Part shown: positions 8,262-17,920 of the stretch, in pieces
Layout of the letters: every line of letters starts with the position of its first letter
Numbering within the stretch: the stretch's first letter is position 1
Source of the DNA: Kalmanozyma brasiliensis GHG001
Taxonomy: Eukaryota > Basidiomycota > Ustilaginomycetes > Ustilaginales
Direction: 5' to 3'
Length of the DNA stretch: 64,000 nucleotides
Assembly: GCF_000497045.1 (NCBI RefSeq)
Contig: NW_015961948.1
Span: 682,001 to 746,000 of the forward strand
Translations under genes and position numbers: made by a program
Notes under the pieces: generated by a model
The model's database searches: none
Told to the model about the DNA's origin: nothing
What the model saw: only the letters and a program-made list of their open reading frames with translations

Positions 8262-10811
8262 ATGGCCGCCACAAGAGCTCGCACCGAACACGCCGCCACC
8301 GCTCCTACACCACCCCACGCAGCCAAAGATGTGACGTCAAGCCGCCAGGCGGCGTCGATCACCGATGCGACCATAAACGACCAGACTCCATCACGTCGCA
8401 CCACCACACGAGCACGCAAACTTCCCAGCCGCCTGCTCCCCTCCCCTTCGCCCCCACCTTCGCGCCCTTCCTCTCAGTACAATGCGACCAAGCATACCAA
8501 GGGTGGCAAGGATGCCGACGACGGCGCCTCGCCCTCCCCTGCTGTGACCTCTTCCATGTCGTCAACCGCCGCTGCTGCTGCCAGACCTCGCAGATCAGAT
8601 GCCAACAACGCAAGCTCAGATCTTGACGTAGCCGATAAGGACGACTCGGAGGATCTAGGCCCTGGCAAGCGCAAGCGTCGCCCCAGCAGCATGTACAAGC
8701 CGCCCGCCACCTTGACTACGGTCGAGACGCCTTCTCCTGCTTCGGCATTGGCTTCTTCCAAGTCCAAGAAGAAGGGACGTAGCATCAGCCCAGAGGTCTC
8801 CGCTCACAAGAGTCAGTCCCCTTCTGCGTCGGTTGTTCAGGCTAGGCTGAAGGGTCGTCTTTCCAAGGGCAAGCTCGAGGCCGATACTCCATCATCCAAG
8901 AAGGCCAACGGCTCGATCATGGACTCGGACTCGCTTCATGCAACTGGCGACGACTCGGATGCAGAATACGAGACCGACCCTCTGCGCATCTCGAAGCGAG
9001 TTCGCATCGGCGATGTCCAGGTCTCGATGGATTTCTCACCCCCGCCGCTGCTACCTCGTGACGGCTCTGCCAGGATTCAGATGCCCATGCACTACTCCCA
9101 GCCCACATTCATCCGTGGCGGCCGGGTCAGCGTATCGCCCGAGGCATCTGCCAAGAGGCCGATTCGATACGGCGCGCGGGACGAGACCGAGACGGACAGC
9201 TCGCGCATTGGCCAGCTCATGCGTGCGAGCAAGCGTGACATCCCAAACGCGAGGAAGCACGCGGACGTGATGTCATCTTCGCCTGTCTCAACCGGCCTGG
9301 CCCGATTCGACAACGATGCTGGCGCTCCCCTCAGCTACGTCCCCTTCCGCTATGGCGCGCGCACTGCGAGCGGCTCCTTCAACTTGCAGACCTGCCCCTT
9401 TGCTGGGCACGCGGTGAACGAGGTGGACGAGAACGAGGAAGAGGACGAGGACGAAGACGACGAGAACGACTTTCATCAGGCTATGCTCGATGCTGATTTT
9501 GACTTCTTCGAGTCGCAAAAGTCGGACGCTGTCGTCGTTGAGCCCGTCTGGCCCGCTTCTCGACGTGGCACGACCGAGGAAGCCGAGATGGACGATACTC
9601 CTGCTACCACTCCTCGAAGCCCTCAATCCGGCTGCGACCTTCCCTCGCCTGGCAGTCCACGCTGCAAGACGGAGGAAGACGTGGTGCTGCCTAGCGCCGA
9701 GGGGAAGCCTTCTTCATTCGCTGCTGGAAGGGATTCGGTGTTTGCGCACGCTCTGCCCACGACACAGGTGGGTGCCGACAAGCCGCATCAGCACGCCGGC
9801 TCGCTCACCCTCTCGCTGCCTTACAGCCCTGCTGTCGCGGCCTCGTCTCCTCAGTTGCGAGCCATGGACATGGATGCAGCCAGCGTGCGCAAGGATTCCA
9901 AGGACGCGCCCGCAGTCACTCAGATGGGCACGCCGATCCTGCAGAGACGAACGCACGCCGGGCTGCCCGCCGGGTTGCACGCCTTTGCGCCGCTCAAGCT
10001 GGGCGCAGACTTGATGGAGCGAAGCGCTTCCAACGGCGCTCCGTACATGCAGCTGTCGCCCATGATTGAGATGGACTCGCCTTTGCTCAGCCCTGGCCTG
10101 TCTTTGAGTCTTCAGACCAAAGGCATCGACCTGCCTAGCCCCTTCATCATGGGTGTCGGCGCGCTTCCGGACCTTGAGCAGCCTGCTCAGCTCGACCTGC
10201 CTCCTGCTGAAGGCTCGACCACTCCTAAAGCCGCCTGCCCCGAGGTCAGTGTGTCCGAACTCGATCCAGTGCAATCCAGCACTGTCGTGCCCCAAGCCGA
10301 GCCTGTTCAAGACCTCAAAGTAGCTGTGTCAGCCAAGGACTCAGCTGCCAAGGCAGACAAACCCTCAGCTCGACGTCCGGCTCTGCCGCCACCGCGTCAG
10401 ATCCGCTTCACTACGTTCACTTCTTCTTCTGCCGAGTCGTCTGACGCCAAGACTCATCAGGCCGAGGTCGCCAAGAAGGTGATCGATCAGCATCAACAAC
10501 TTGCGCAGCATGCAACCAAGACGGGTGCTTCCACCGCCAGCCCTAAACCCGAGCAGACTCCGGATCTAATTCACTCTGGCTCTGCTTCGTCTGAATCAGC
10601 CTCGGATGCGCCGAGCCCCATGTCGCAGGCGGACAGCACCGCTTCGTCGGCGGACGCCGAGGTCGAGACCATCCTGTTCGGCCCTCCTGAGAAGCTGGAC
10701 ATGCACGAGCTCGACCACGCTTGGGGCGGATCCAAGGCTGCTCAGCACGAAGCCGCCTTGCGCCGAGCTAGGGACACTCAGACTCGCTCGATCGATATCG
10801 ACACTCAGTGA
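8262..10811 (+). CDS. hypothetical acidic, low-complexity protein (849 aa), probably nuclear
   Basis: I do not recognise a family. The open frame begins at a GTG at 8223, but the first ATG is at 8262, with G at -3 and G at +4. The N-terminal third is rich in Ser, Pro, Ala and basic clusters (PGKRKRRPSS, SKSKKKGRS) that look like nuclear localisation signals. Short blocks in the middle look ordered and possibly conserved: RISKRVRIGDVQVSMDFSPP, two copies of a YGAR motif (RPIRYGAR, PFRYGAR), and a strongly acidic run (EEEDEDEDDEND) followed by FHQAMLDADFDFFE. A Ser-Pro-rich region follows (LLSPGLSLSL), and near the end FGPPEKLDMHELDHAWGG. Many SP/TP sites suggest a phosphoprotein. A chromatin or transcription role is only a guess. 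Confidence 0.75.
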   Translation: MAATRARTEHAATAPTPPHAAKDVTSSRQAASITDATINDQTPSRRTTTRARKLPSRLLPSPSPPPSRPSSQYNATKHTKGGKDADDGASPSPAVTSSMSSTAAAAARPRRSDANNASSDLDVADKDDSEDLGPGKRKRRPSSMYKPPATLTTVETPSPASALASSKSKKKGRSISPEVSAHKSQSPSASVVQARLKGRLSKGKLEADTPSSKKANGSIMDSDSLHATGDDSDAEYETDPLRISKRVRIGDVQVSMDFSPPPLLPRDGSARIQMPMHYSQPTFIRGGRVSVSPEASAKRPIRYGARDETETDSSRIGQLMRASKRDIPNARKHADVMSSSPVSTGLARFDNDAGAPLSYVPFRYGARTASGSFNLQTCPFAGHAVNEVDENEEEDEDEDDENDFHQAMLDADFDFFESQKSDAVVVEPVWPASRRGTTEEAEMDDTPATTPRSPQSGCDLPSPGSPRCKTEEDVVLPSAEGKPSSFAAGRDSVFAHALPTTQVGADKPHQHAGSLTLSLPYSPAVAASSPQLRAMDMDAASVRKDSKDAPAVTQMGTPILQRRTHAGLPAGLHAFAPLKLGADLMERSASNGAPYMQLSPMIEMDSPLLSPGLSLSLQTKGIDLPSPFIMGVGALPDLEQPAQLDLPPAEGSTTPKAACPEVSVSELDPVQSSTVVPQAEPVQDLKVAVSAKDSAAKADKPSARRPALPPPRQIRFTTFTSSSAESSDAKTHQAEVAKKVIDQHQQLAQHATKTGASTASPKPEQTPDLIHSGSASSESASDAPSPMSQADSTASSADAEVETILFGPPEKLDMHELDHAWGGSKAAQHEAALRRARDTQTRSIDIDTQ

Positions 10812-11663
10812 TGCCTCCGCAAATAACGGCCTTCCCCTTTCTCTGCTCTCAACAACACCTCTCTGTACACTACGCGGATGCCAGGCAGCCCTGGCAATCG
10901 TTTGATCTCACGGAAAAGCACTTCGCATTGGGACCTCATAGGGCTGGTCGGCGGATTCCTGTTGGCCAGCAGGACAGACTTCTCTTCTCTCTATCTTACT
11001 TAACCATTCTTGTAACAACATGTCTCGATATTCGCTTCTTGTTTCTCCTTTTCCCAGCCACAAGCTGCTCTTGTCGATCGGTATCATCGTCGTCATCACC
11101 ACCACTTTGCTTTCAGCGAGTCTAATCCAGAGCTTTTTGATGTGAAGCGTTGTCGCTTCCCAGCTTTCAAAAGAAACTGTGCTATCTGGATGGCTGTGAG
11201 CAACCTTGTTTAGCTTGAAGCTTCTCCCCGCCGTCGGCCTGCTCGAACCAGCGGCAAGGTGATGATTCTGGGCTGGAGGTAGGTTGTGAGGGTGGTGGGT
11301 GAGATCGGAAAAGGAGCCGAATTAGCTGAGCTAACGAGGCACAAGCGCGCGACTTGAGTGCGCCTGTTATCTTGCTCAGCCCTAAATTTGTGCTGTGACT
11401 TGCATGATGCAACGCGGCCGCTGTGTTGTTGTGGAGGACCCTGTTCCTCTCCGCACCCATCCTGCCATCTCTCCTCGATCACATCCACTTCTCCACGCAG
11501 CGTTACACAGCTCCCGGCTTTGACCGCTCGTGTCAGTTCCGGTACCAGCGGCAACACGAGCGGGCACAGTCAGAGAATCCTGGCATGCTTTGCTGCTCCG
11601 CGGCTCTTGCAAGCCTCAACAGTCAATCTTGACATTTCCGCACACCAACCAACACAGGCAAGC
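10812..11663. other. intergenic region between the acidic protein gene and ATG15
   Basis: 3' flank of the upstream gene and leader of ATG15. A short upstream ORF (ATG at 11585, stop ending at 11632, 15 codons) lies 31 bp before the ATG15 start. Longer open frames here lack ATG starts or recognisable sequence. I see nothing else. Confidence 0.4.
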
Positions 11664-13256
11664 ATGGCGAGAGGTCAACGCAGCTGGCTGCTGTTTGCGG
11701 CCTGCCTGGTTCTTTGCTCCTGGACCGCGAGTGCCGTCATCGTAGACGATTTGATCCCACCAAGATCAGGATCCGACCTGCCCTCCTTCGAACAACCTTT
11801 CGCTCTCTCCTCCTTTCTGCAGAAGGTATTCGGTACCTCGCTTCGCTCTCTCATCGACTACGACCAAGGCATCGACCGATCAAAGCGGACCGGAACCAAG
11901 ACATTCGGCTTGAGGGAAGCTTACCATCAGGGTGTTGGCGACAAGTCGCACGAGCGGGCCAAGGCCCGCTTCGATTTCAAGATCACCGCGGACGATGTGC
12001 AGGCAAGTCAGGCCAACATCAACTACATTCCTGCCATCCGCACAGTCCGACAGCGCATCACACGAGCCAAGGATCCGAACAAGTATCTGGAAGTACGGGG
12101 GCAGTCCTACAAGGATACGATGTGCGCCTCTTCCACGGCTCTGGACTGGGAAGACGTCGACGTGGAGGCGCCGGACGTGACCGATCGAATCACTGTGCTG
12201 GCCTTCGCCAAGATGGCTTCCGCAGCGTACAGCAACGATACGTCCGACTGGGACGGCATGGGTGGCTTCGATCCCACTAATTCGTTTGGATGGGAAGGCG
12301 ATGGGATTCGAGGCCACATCTTTACAACACACGACAACGATACGATTGTAGTCGCTCTCAAAGGAACCTCGAACGTCTTTTTGGGCGGCGGCGACACAGC
12401 ACGCAGAGACAAGACCAACGACAATCTGCTCTTCTCTTGCTGCTGTGCTCGTGTCTCTTGGTCATGGTCGACCGTATGCGACTGCTACCAGGGTCACGGC
12501 GATCGATGTGGCCAGACCTGCGTGGAACGCGCGCTGATCGAGAAATCGCTCTACTATCCCGCCATCACGGATCTGTTCAACAACATCTCATACGCCTACC
12601 CGGACTCGCAGGTGTGGATCACAGGCCACAGTCTCGGAGGCGCTCTATCGTCGTTGCTCGGCATGACATTTGGTGTGCCCACCATCACCTTTCAAGCCCC
12701 GGGCGAGCGTATGGCAGCGATGCGCCTGCATCTGCCATTGCCACCAGCAAGGCATCCGGACGAGAGCCCAGTCGCAGCACTGCCGATTGTGCACGTCTAC
12801 AATAACGCCGATCCGATCGCTACGGGCCAGTGCAACGGTGCAGGCTCGATCTGCTCCAACTTTGGGTACGCCATGGAGTCGAAATGCCACTCAGGCAAGA
12901 GCATCGTGTACGACACGGTGGGCAAGCTGGGCTGGTCCATGACGGCCAACGCTCATCGCATCGGCATGCTGGTCGACGACGTGTTGACGGAAGATTGGAG
13001 CGAGAAGGTCAAGAAGAAGAAGGCCAAGTTGCGCAGCATCGGTACGAACGAGAAGCAAAACGGCAAGGCCCGCACAAAGGGCTGGAGGTGGCCCTGGCAC
13101 CGCGGCGATGACGCCGACGATGGACAGGATACGGACGGCGACACAGACGAGGACGACAAGCTGCCTGTGCCGAAAGCCAGGTCGGAGGAGAAGTGCCAAG
13201 ACTGCACCAACTGGCACTTCACCGACGACACTTCGGAAGACGATCCTTCGCAGTAA
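11664..13256 (+). CDS. ATG15: autophagic phospholipase Atg15 (class 3 lipase)
   Basis: 530 aa from the first in-frame ATG at 11664. The N-terminus is a signal anchor (hydrophobic about residues 8-26), as in Atg15, which travels through the ER and multivesicular bodies to the vacuole and breaks down autophagic and Cvt body membranes. The lipase elbow GHSLGG places the catalytic serine at S323. D383 (YNNADP) and H431 (NAHRIG) complete the likely triad. Family blocks GWEGDGIRGH, FQAPGERMAA and the Cys-rich QCNGAGSICSNFGYAMESKC are present. The C-terminal ~100 residues are a basic then acidic low-complexity tail with a final CQDCTNW. No intron. Neighbours give no operon-like context. Confidence 0.95.
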   Translation: MARGQRSWLLFAACLVLCSWTASAVIVDDLIPPRSGSDLPSFEQPFALSSFLQKVFGTSLRSLIDYDQGIDRSKRTGTKTFGLREAYHQGVGDKSHERAKARFDFKITADDVQASQANINYIPAIRTVRQRITRAKDPNKYLEVRGQSYKDTMCASSTALDWEDVDVEAPDVTDRITVLAFAKMASAAYSNDTSDWDGMGGFDPTNSFGWEGDGIRGHIFTTHDNDTIVVALKGTSNVFLGGGDTARRDKTNDNLLFSCCCARVSWSWSTVCDCYQGHGDRCGQTCVERALIEKSLYYPAITDLFNNISYAYPDSQVWITGHSLGGALSSLLGMTFGVPTITFQAPGERMAAMRLHLPLPPARHPDESPVAALPIVHVYNNADPIATGQCNGAGSICSNFGYAMESKCHSGKSIVYDTVGKLGWSMTANAHRIGMLVDDVLTEDWSEKVKKKKAKLRSIGTNEKQNGKARTKGWRWPWHRGDDADDGQDTDGDTDEDDKLPVPKARSEEKCQDCTNWHFTDDTSEDDPSQ

Positions 13257-14174
13257 AGATGGGGCTCTCTCTCTCTCTCCGTCAGCTTCCGCTTCGCATG
13301 TTGTCCAGCATTTTCGCGTTGTACTATATAGATTGTCCGCCTTTGCATCATGAATGGATCGTTTCGTTGCTCTGGAGATTGCAGCCTGGTCCTAAGCAGA
13401 GACCACAGCGTGCTTCTTCTCCATTATTCTGAGAGTAGGAGCCGATGAGAAAGGAGGGCGGATGTCGAAATGAGGCGAAGTCGAGGCTCGTTCATATCCC
13501 CTGTCTCTCTCTCTCGTTCGCTGCTGAACCACAATCTCAGATTCGCCGCTCCGAGCGTTAAAATTAGAACTGATCTTCGAGTTGCGGCAAACTGGCGCCG
13601 TGCCTGTCTTTTTTACCTCGCTTTTCTGAGCAGAGCCGGCGCGAAGAGCACTGCCTCGTCGGGTTCCTTTGTCTCAGCTGTGCAAAAGTGACACTGGCTG
13701 GCCCATTTATGAAGAAAGAGGCGCGGCTGCAGCTGATGCTGCCCCGCAGACACGACCTGGCGTGACGCAAAGACAGCCAAGCAACCAACGTCGGATCTCG
13801 TGCATAACCTCAACCTTTGTTCGCGTTCGACTTTCTGGCTCTCCCACATCGACCATCGTCACGAGCCTCGCTTCGACACGTTCTACCACACAGCGGGCAA
13901 GGTCACGACGACTGCACGAACCAGACCATCCGTATCACCACGAACCAACTTGCACGGGTGATCGTCGCACCTCGAAGCACACCGTCGCATATTCGAGAGC
14001 ATTGCAGGCAACGCTCTTGACCGTACCCACAGGAAGCTGGCTTCATCACCGAACGAGATTGCGCATCTTCACCGCCAATCGGGCCCGTAAAGCAAGGGTC
14101 TCCATCATCTCATTCCATCTGCGTGCACATTGACACACAACCCGACGACGGCTGGCTGAACCGGCGTCACAACC
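13257..14174. other. intergenic region between ATG15 and the Tvp38-like gene
   Basis: 3' flank of ATG15 and leader of the next gene. A short CT run lies at about 13265-13279. Small open frames are present, but none has recognisable sequence. Confidence 0.4.
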
Positions 14175-16157
14175 ATGTCGAACGCGTACTACTCGCAGCA
14201 GCCTCAAAGGCAAGCTGCCTACGACAATCCGCTTCACAATGCCTACCAAGCTCGCTCACAAGCACACCCACAGATGTCTTCCCAGACCAACTTGTACGCT
14301 CCAACCCAGGACGGGGTCGACTACCACCACTACCACGGCGCGGCGCCCTCGCACGCCTTGCATCCCTACCAAGATCCGTACAGCACGCTCACACCAGGTG
14401 ACGAGCGCATGCGTCCGAGCCTGTCCAACGAGAACCTCATGCGTCAGACTTCACCCTACGGCGCCAAAGACGCCAACAACTCGTACCTCGATGAGAGCCA
14501 TGACGACACCCTCCGCGGGCGAGGTGCCGACTTTGCGCTCGCCAAGGACGAAGAGTCCGGTCGCTACGGCTTCGGCCGTGGACACCGCATAGAAGCCACC
14601 GACGGCTTGCTCCCCGATACGCCGCCCGACATGGACCGGCTCAATCCAGAGCAGAAGGAGATCATGAAGCAGTTCCCGCCGGACCTCGACGACGAGAATG
14701 GCGGCAAAACGGGTCTGCAAGCGGCCAAAGACCTGCTCAAGGGTTGGAAGTCGTGGTTCAAGCTGCGCTACCTGCACTGGTGGGTGATGTTGATCGTCGT
14801 CGTCGCCATTGTGGTGCTCACCACCCTCTATCACAAGCAGATTGTCGACTGGCTGACGCCCATTTCGCGCAAGGTCACGACGGTCGCCTGGGGGTGGATC
14901 ATCCCCGTGGCGATTCTGTTCATCATCTCCTTCCCGCCGCTGTTTGGTCACGAGATTGTGCTCATCCTCGTCGGGTTGGTGTACGGCATCTGGATCGGAT
15001 TCGGCATCGCCTCGCTCGGCACGCTCCTCGGCGAGATCGGCAACTTCTATGCATTCAAGACCTGCCTTCGGTCGACTGCAGCAAAGTATGAGCGCAAGAA
15101 CATCCACTACGCGTGCATGGCCGACATGGTTCGCGACGGCGGGTTCTGGGTCATGTTTCTGGCCCGCCTCTCGGCCATCCCGGGCCACTTTACCACCGCA
15201 GTGTTTGCCACCGTCGGCATGAACATCTTCATCTTTACGTTTGCCGCCGTGCTTGCGCTGCCGAAGCAGCTGCTCATCGTATACCTCGGTGTGGCGATCA
15301 AGAACTCGGGCGATGGCACGGAAGACACCAAGAGCAAGGTCATCAAGTACGTCGTGCTGGTGATCAGTTTTATTATCACGGTGTGGACGGCATACTGGCT
15401 GTATCAGAAGATGGAGAAGGTGCGTCCGTCGGTGAGCGCGCGATTGAGGCAGAAGCGGTACGAGCTGCTGCTGCAAGCGCGCACGCCGGGGACGGAAGGC
15501 TTCCGGGGCGGCGACAGGGGGCATGTGTACCCACCGAATGGCGGCTACGGCATGTCGCAGTCGCAGGGCGCGCTGGATGCAAGTTTTGGGTACCGCAAGC
15601 CGGAGCAGGCGGATGAGAGCTACTACAGTGGCCAACACGGGGATATCTCGGATGAGACGTTCAACCAGCCCAGCTTCACCCAGGCTGCCCCCACGAGTCG
15701 ACAGCAGCCGGTGCTTTCCGCACTGCAAACGTCGTCACCAGCCACGCAGAGGTACGCTCCTGTGCCAGCATCGCAAACAGCTCCTCCAACAGCTGACCCG
15801 ACCGAGAGGCAGTACAACGCACAGCCCACCCCTGGGGGTCGCCAACCCATCTCCGCACCTATGCAATTTCACCGACCCATCCGCCAAAACTCGGCGGTTC
15901 CCAGCCCGACATCGCCATTCCACGACCCGCCGCGTGCGCCGTTCGACCCCCAGCCAGCACCCGTCAAGGGCAGGGCAGACGACGAACGAGCCCCGCTCAC
16001 AGGGGTGAATGGCGAATGGGCCTCCACCTCGTCCATTGCGCACAGCGAGGGTCCCCCGCCCGACTACGCGAGTTACGCAGCGCCAAGTGTGCAGTCCCAT
16101 TCGAACGCGAGAGGACGGGCTGACCCTAGTGTGCAGAGGTATCACCTGTCGGATTGA
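14175..16157 (+). CDS. TVP38: Tvp38/VTT-domain Golgi membrane protein
   Basis: 660 aa from an ATG in good context (aacc before it). Residues 1-195 are disordered and hydrophilic, rich in Gln, Tyr and His. Hydrophobic segments follow: about 199-222, a long block about 240-300, about 315-375, and about 392-412. The core from about 245 to 375 is a SNARE-associated (VTT/DedA) domain: FPPLFGHEIVLILVGLVYG, a Gly-rich stretch GTLLGEIGNF, then FLARLSAIPGHFTTAVFA, the signature of the Tvp38 group. In yeast Tvp38 sits in late Golgi vesicles; related VTT proteins act as lipid scramblases. The C-terminal ~245 residues are Pro/Gln-rich and cytosolic by prediction. Converges on COA1. Confidence 0.88.
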   Translation: MSNAYYSQQPQRQAAYDNPLHNAYQARSQAHPQMSSQTNLYAPTQDGVDYHHYHGAAPSHALHPYQDPYSTLTPGDERMRPSLSNENLMRQTSPYGAKDANNSYLDESHDDTLRGRGADFALAKDEESGRYGFGRGHRIEATDGLLPDTPPDMDRLNPEQKEIMKQFPPDLDDENGGKTGLQAAKDLLKGWKSWFKLRYLHWWVMLIVVVAIVVLTTLYHKQIVDWLTPISRKVTTVAWGWIIPVAILFIISFPPLFGHEIVLILVGLVYGIWIGFGIASLGTLLGEIGNFYAFKTCLRSTAAKYERKNIHYACMADMVRDGGFWVMFLARLSAIPGHFTTAVFATVGMNIFIFTFAAVLALPKQLLIVYLGVAIKNSGDGTEDTKSKVIKYVVLVISFIITVWTAYWLYQKMEKVRPSVSARLRQKRYELLLQARTPGTEGFRGGDRGHVYPPNGGYGMSQSQGALDASFGYRKPEQADESYYSGQHGDISDETFNQPSFTQAAPTSRQQPVLSALQTSSPATQRYAPVPASQTAPPTADPTERQYNAQPTPGGRQPISAPMQFHRPIRQNSAVPSPTSPFHDPPRAPFDPQPAPVKGRADDERAPLTGVNGEWASTSSIAHSEGPPPDYASYAAPSVQSHSNARGRADPSVQRYHLSD

Positions 16158-16437
16158 AGGACAATGTTTGATACGAATACTATCCATGACATCTTGTGAT
16201 TGATCTGCGGAGTGTGATGGGTTGACGCTGAGAGTGTTGACATCCGAGGCAGGTCTGAGCTGCCTGCAAGTGACGTGGGTTCGGAGGGTGGGCAGAGCGT
16301 CTTTGTTCCTCGAACGACTTCCGTTGAGAGCAGTGTCCTCTTTGCTCGCATCGAGCCACATCCGGGTTTTCATCACTCGTCATCGCATCACACAGGCACT
16401 GGCAGAAAGATGATGTCTATTGCACCACTCCTGAGCA

Positions 16438-17178
16438 CTACACAATGTCGCCGCTTTCGACATCGATACTTGTCAGACCCGTTTTGTCCAACAAACTAAC
16501 ACTCTCTCCGGTCCGATCGTTGACGACGACGAACCTGAGAATCTCGAAGGGGGCATGTTTATGCGCTCTGATGCTGGTGAAGTAAACCGTCGCTGTCTGG
16601 TCCTCATCATTCGCCGGGTGGATGCGGAAGCTAAGATCGACGCGACCTTGCATCATATTCACGGCGCCAGCGACGCGCGGTTGGCCGCCCAACCACGTCT
16701 CGCGCTTCAACACCACACTCTCATTCGAGGAAGAGGAGAGGAGGGAGGCTACTTCGGGAGAGCTCTTGACCTGCGAAACCACGCTCTTGAAGATGCTGGA
16801 GCCGAGTTTTTCTTTGTTGGTCGCGTAGACGGTGAATCCGGCCCAACTGGCAAGGGCGAGCGTGACAAAGGTGAGCAGGTAAGGGAGCGTATTGGGTACC
16901 GGAGGAAGGTCTTTGTTGCGCACCGAGGTGGGACGTGCTGAGACGTTACTGTGCGAGGAAGGTGGCGGTGTTGCGGCGCTTGTGGTACGTGCGGGGTGGG
17001 ATGGGGTGTTGAGGCGGGCAGGGGTCGTGTGCAGCGCTTGGACGCGGGCAAGCGCACTTCTGGGAAGTATCGACCGTGGGACCAGGTCTGATGTGCTACC
17101 GACAGCGCCAAATGCGCGGAGAGTGCTGCCCCCAACACTCCTCCTCAGGCCGCTGGTGATTGTGCTGGCGATGACCAT
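16438..17178 (-). CDS. COA1: cytochrome c oxidase assembly factor Coa1-like
   Basis: 246 aa; the ATG is at 17178. The first ~60 residues are rich in Arg, Ser and Thr with few acids and end in LHTTPARLN, a typical mitochondrial presequence. One transmembrane segment (about 98-120, YLLTFVTLALASWAGFTVYA) is followed by a compact domain: a conserved LG..S start, then a Trp/Gly-containing strand region (WLGGQPRVAGAVNMMQGRVD) and a beta-rich end. This fits the Coa1/Tim21 family. Coa1 sits in the inner mitochondrial membrane and hands newly made Cox1 on for assembly of complex IV. A Tim21 reading is less likely given the short domain. 280 bp from the convergent Tvp38 gene. Confidence 0.72.
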   Translation of the reverse strand: MVIASTITSGLRRSVGGSTLRAFGAVGSTSDLVPRSILPRSALARVQALHTTPARLNTPSHPARTTSAATPPPSSHSNVSARPTSVRNKDLPPVPNTLPYLLTFVTLALASWAGFTVYATNKEKLGSSIFKSVVSQVKSSPEVASLLSSSSNESVVLKRETWLGGQPRVAGAVNMMQGRVDLSFRIHPANDEDQTATVYFTSIRAHKHAPFEILRFVVVNDRTGESVSLLDKTGLTSIDVESGDIV

Positions 17179-17920
17179 TCTAGTCTACCTCCTCTCGAAC
17201 TCGTCTCCTCCGTAATGCGGCTGGGTGGGATCGTCTTGGCCCCTGTCTTTGTTGGTGATCAGCTGCCCTCGTTGAACTGCCTTGTCCTGACTCGATCTGC
17301 TTCTCTGAAAGCTTGCGCTCGTGCTTCTGTCGAGGTTCCGTATCCTGTGTCTTGTAAAAGTGTGATGTGTGAAGGTCGAGAAGATCCTCCTCCACCGCAG
17401 GGAAAAAAAAAAGGATGCGCAAGAAGCTCAAAAAGCGCTCCGCGGCCCATGCATCTCGCTCGCTTAGTCAAACTCGACTCCACATCACCCCTGCACACCT
17501 TGAGACTTCACCGAGCAGGCATCCTCTCTCCAAGCCCAACGCTCTCGTTGGGGAGAGTCTTACGCACACACGAACCAGGCACGGCAGGGCACGAACCAGG
17601 CACAGCAGGGCAAGTCGGAAGAAGAGATAGCGATTGGATAAGAGAGCGTTTTGGTTGTGACTGAGTAGAGAGCTGCAACAAAAAGAGGAAAAGTTTGTAC
17701 ATCGAAGGGGTAAAAAGTTGACTAGTGGTGCTGGGATCAAAGACAGATGACTTGGTGTGACTCGGTGGTGAGGCGATGCTGGCGCAGACGACGATGAGAG
17801 GAACGCGAGGAATAGAGGGATGAACGGAGAGCTTTCTCGAGTTGGCCGGATTGCTGACCGAACGGATGGGGGGTATTGTTGCCTCGGCTGGTGTGATGTC
17901 TGCTCGCCACTCTGGCAAAA
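17179..17920. other. intergenic region between COA1 and casein kinase I genes
   Basis: Upstream of COA1 and downstream of the kinase gene, both on the minus strand. It contains an A10 run at about 17403-17412 and a 21-bp tandem duplication listed separately. No coding sequence seen. Confidence 0.4.
17570..17611. repeat. 21-bp tandem duplication
   Basis: Two head-to-tail copies, 17570-17590 and 17591-17611, of a unit beginning acgaaccaggcac. They differ at one base (g/a at unit position 14). Non-coding. Confidence 0.8.

Noticed and set aside
14451..15728. 425-codon open frame antisense to the Tvp38-like gene
   Set aside because: Mirror of a strongly coding sense frame in GC-rich DNA; the protein is His/Arg/Asp-rich without family features.
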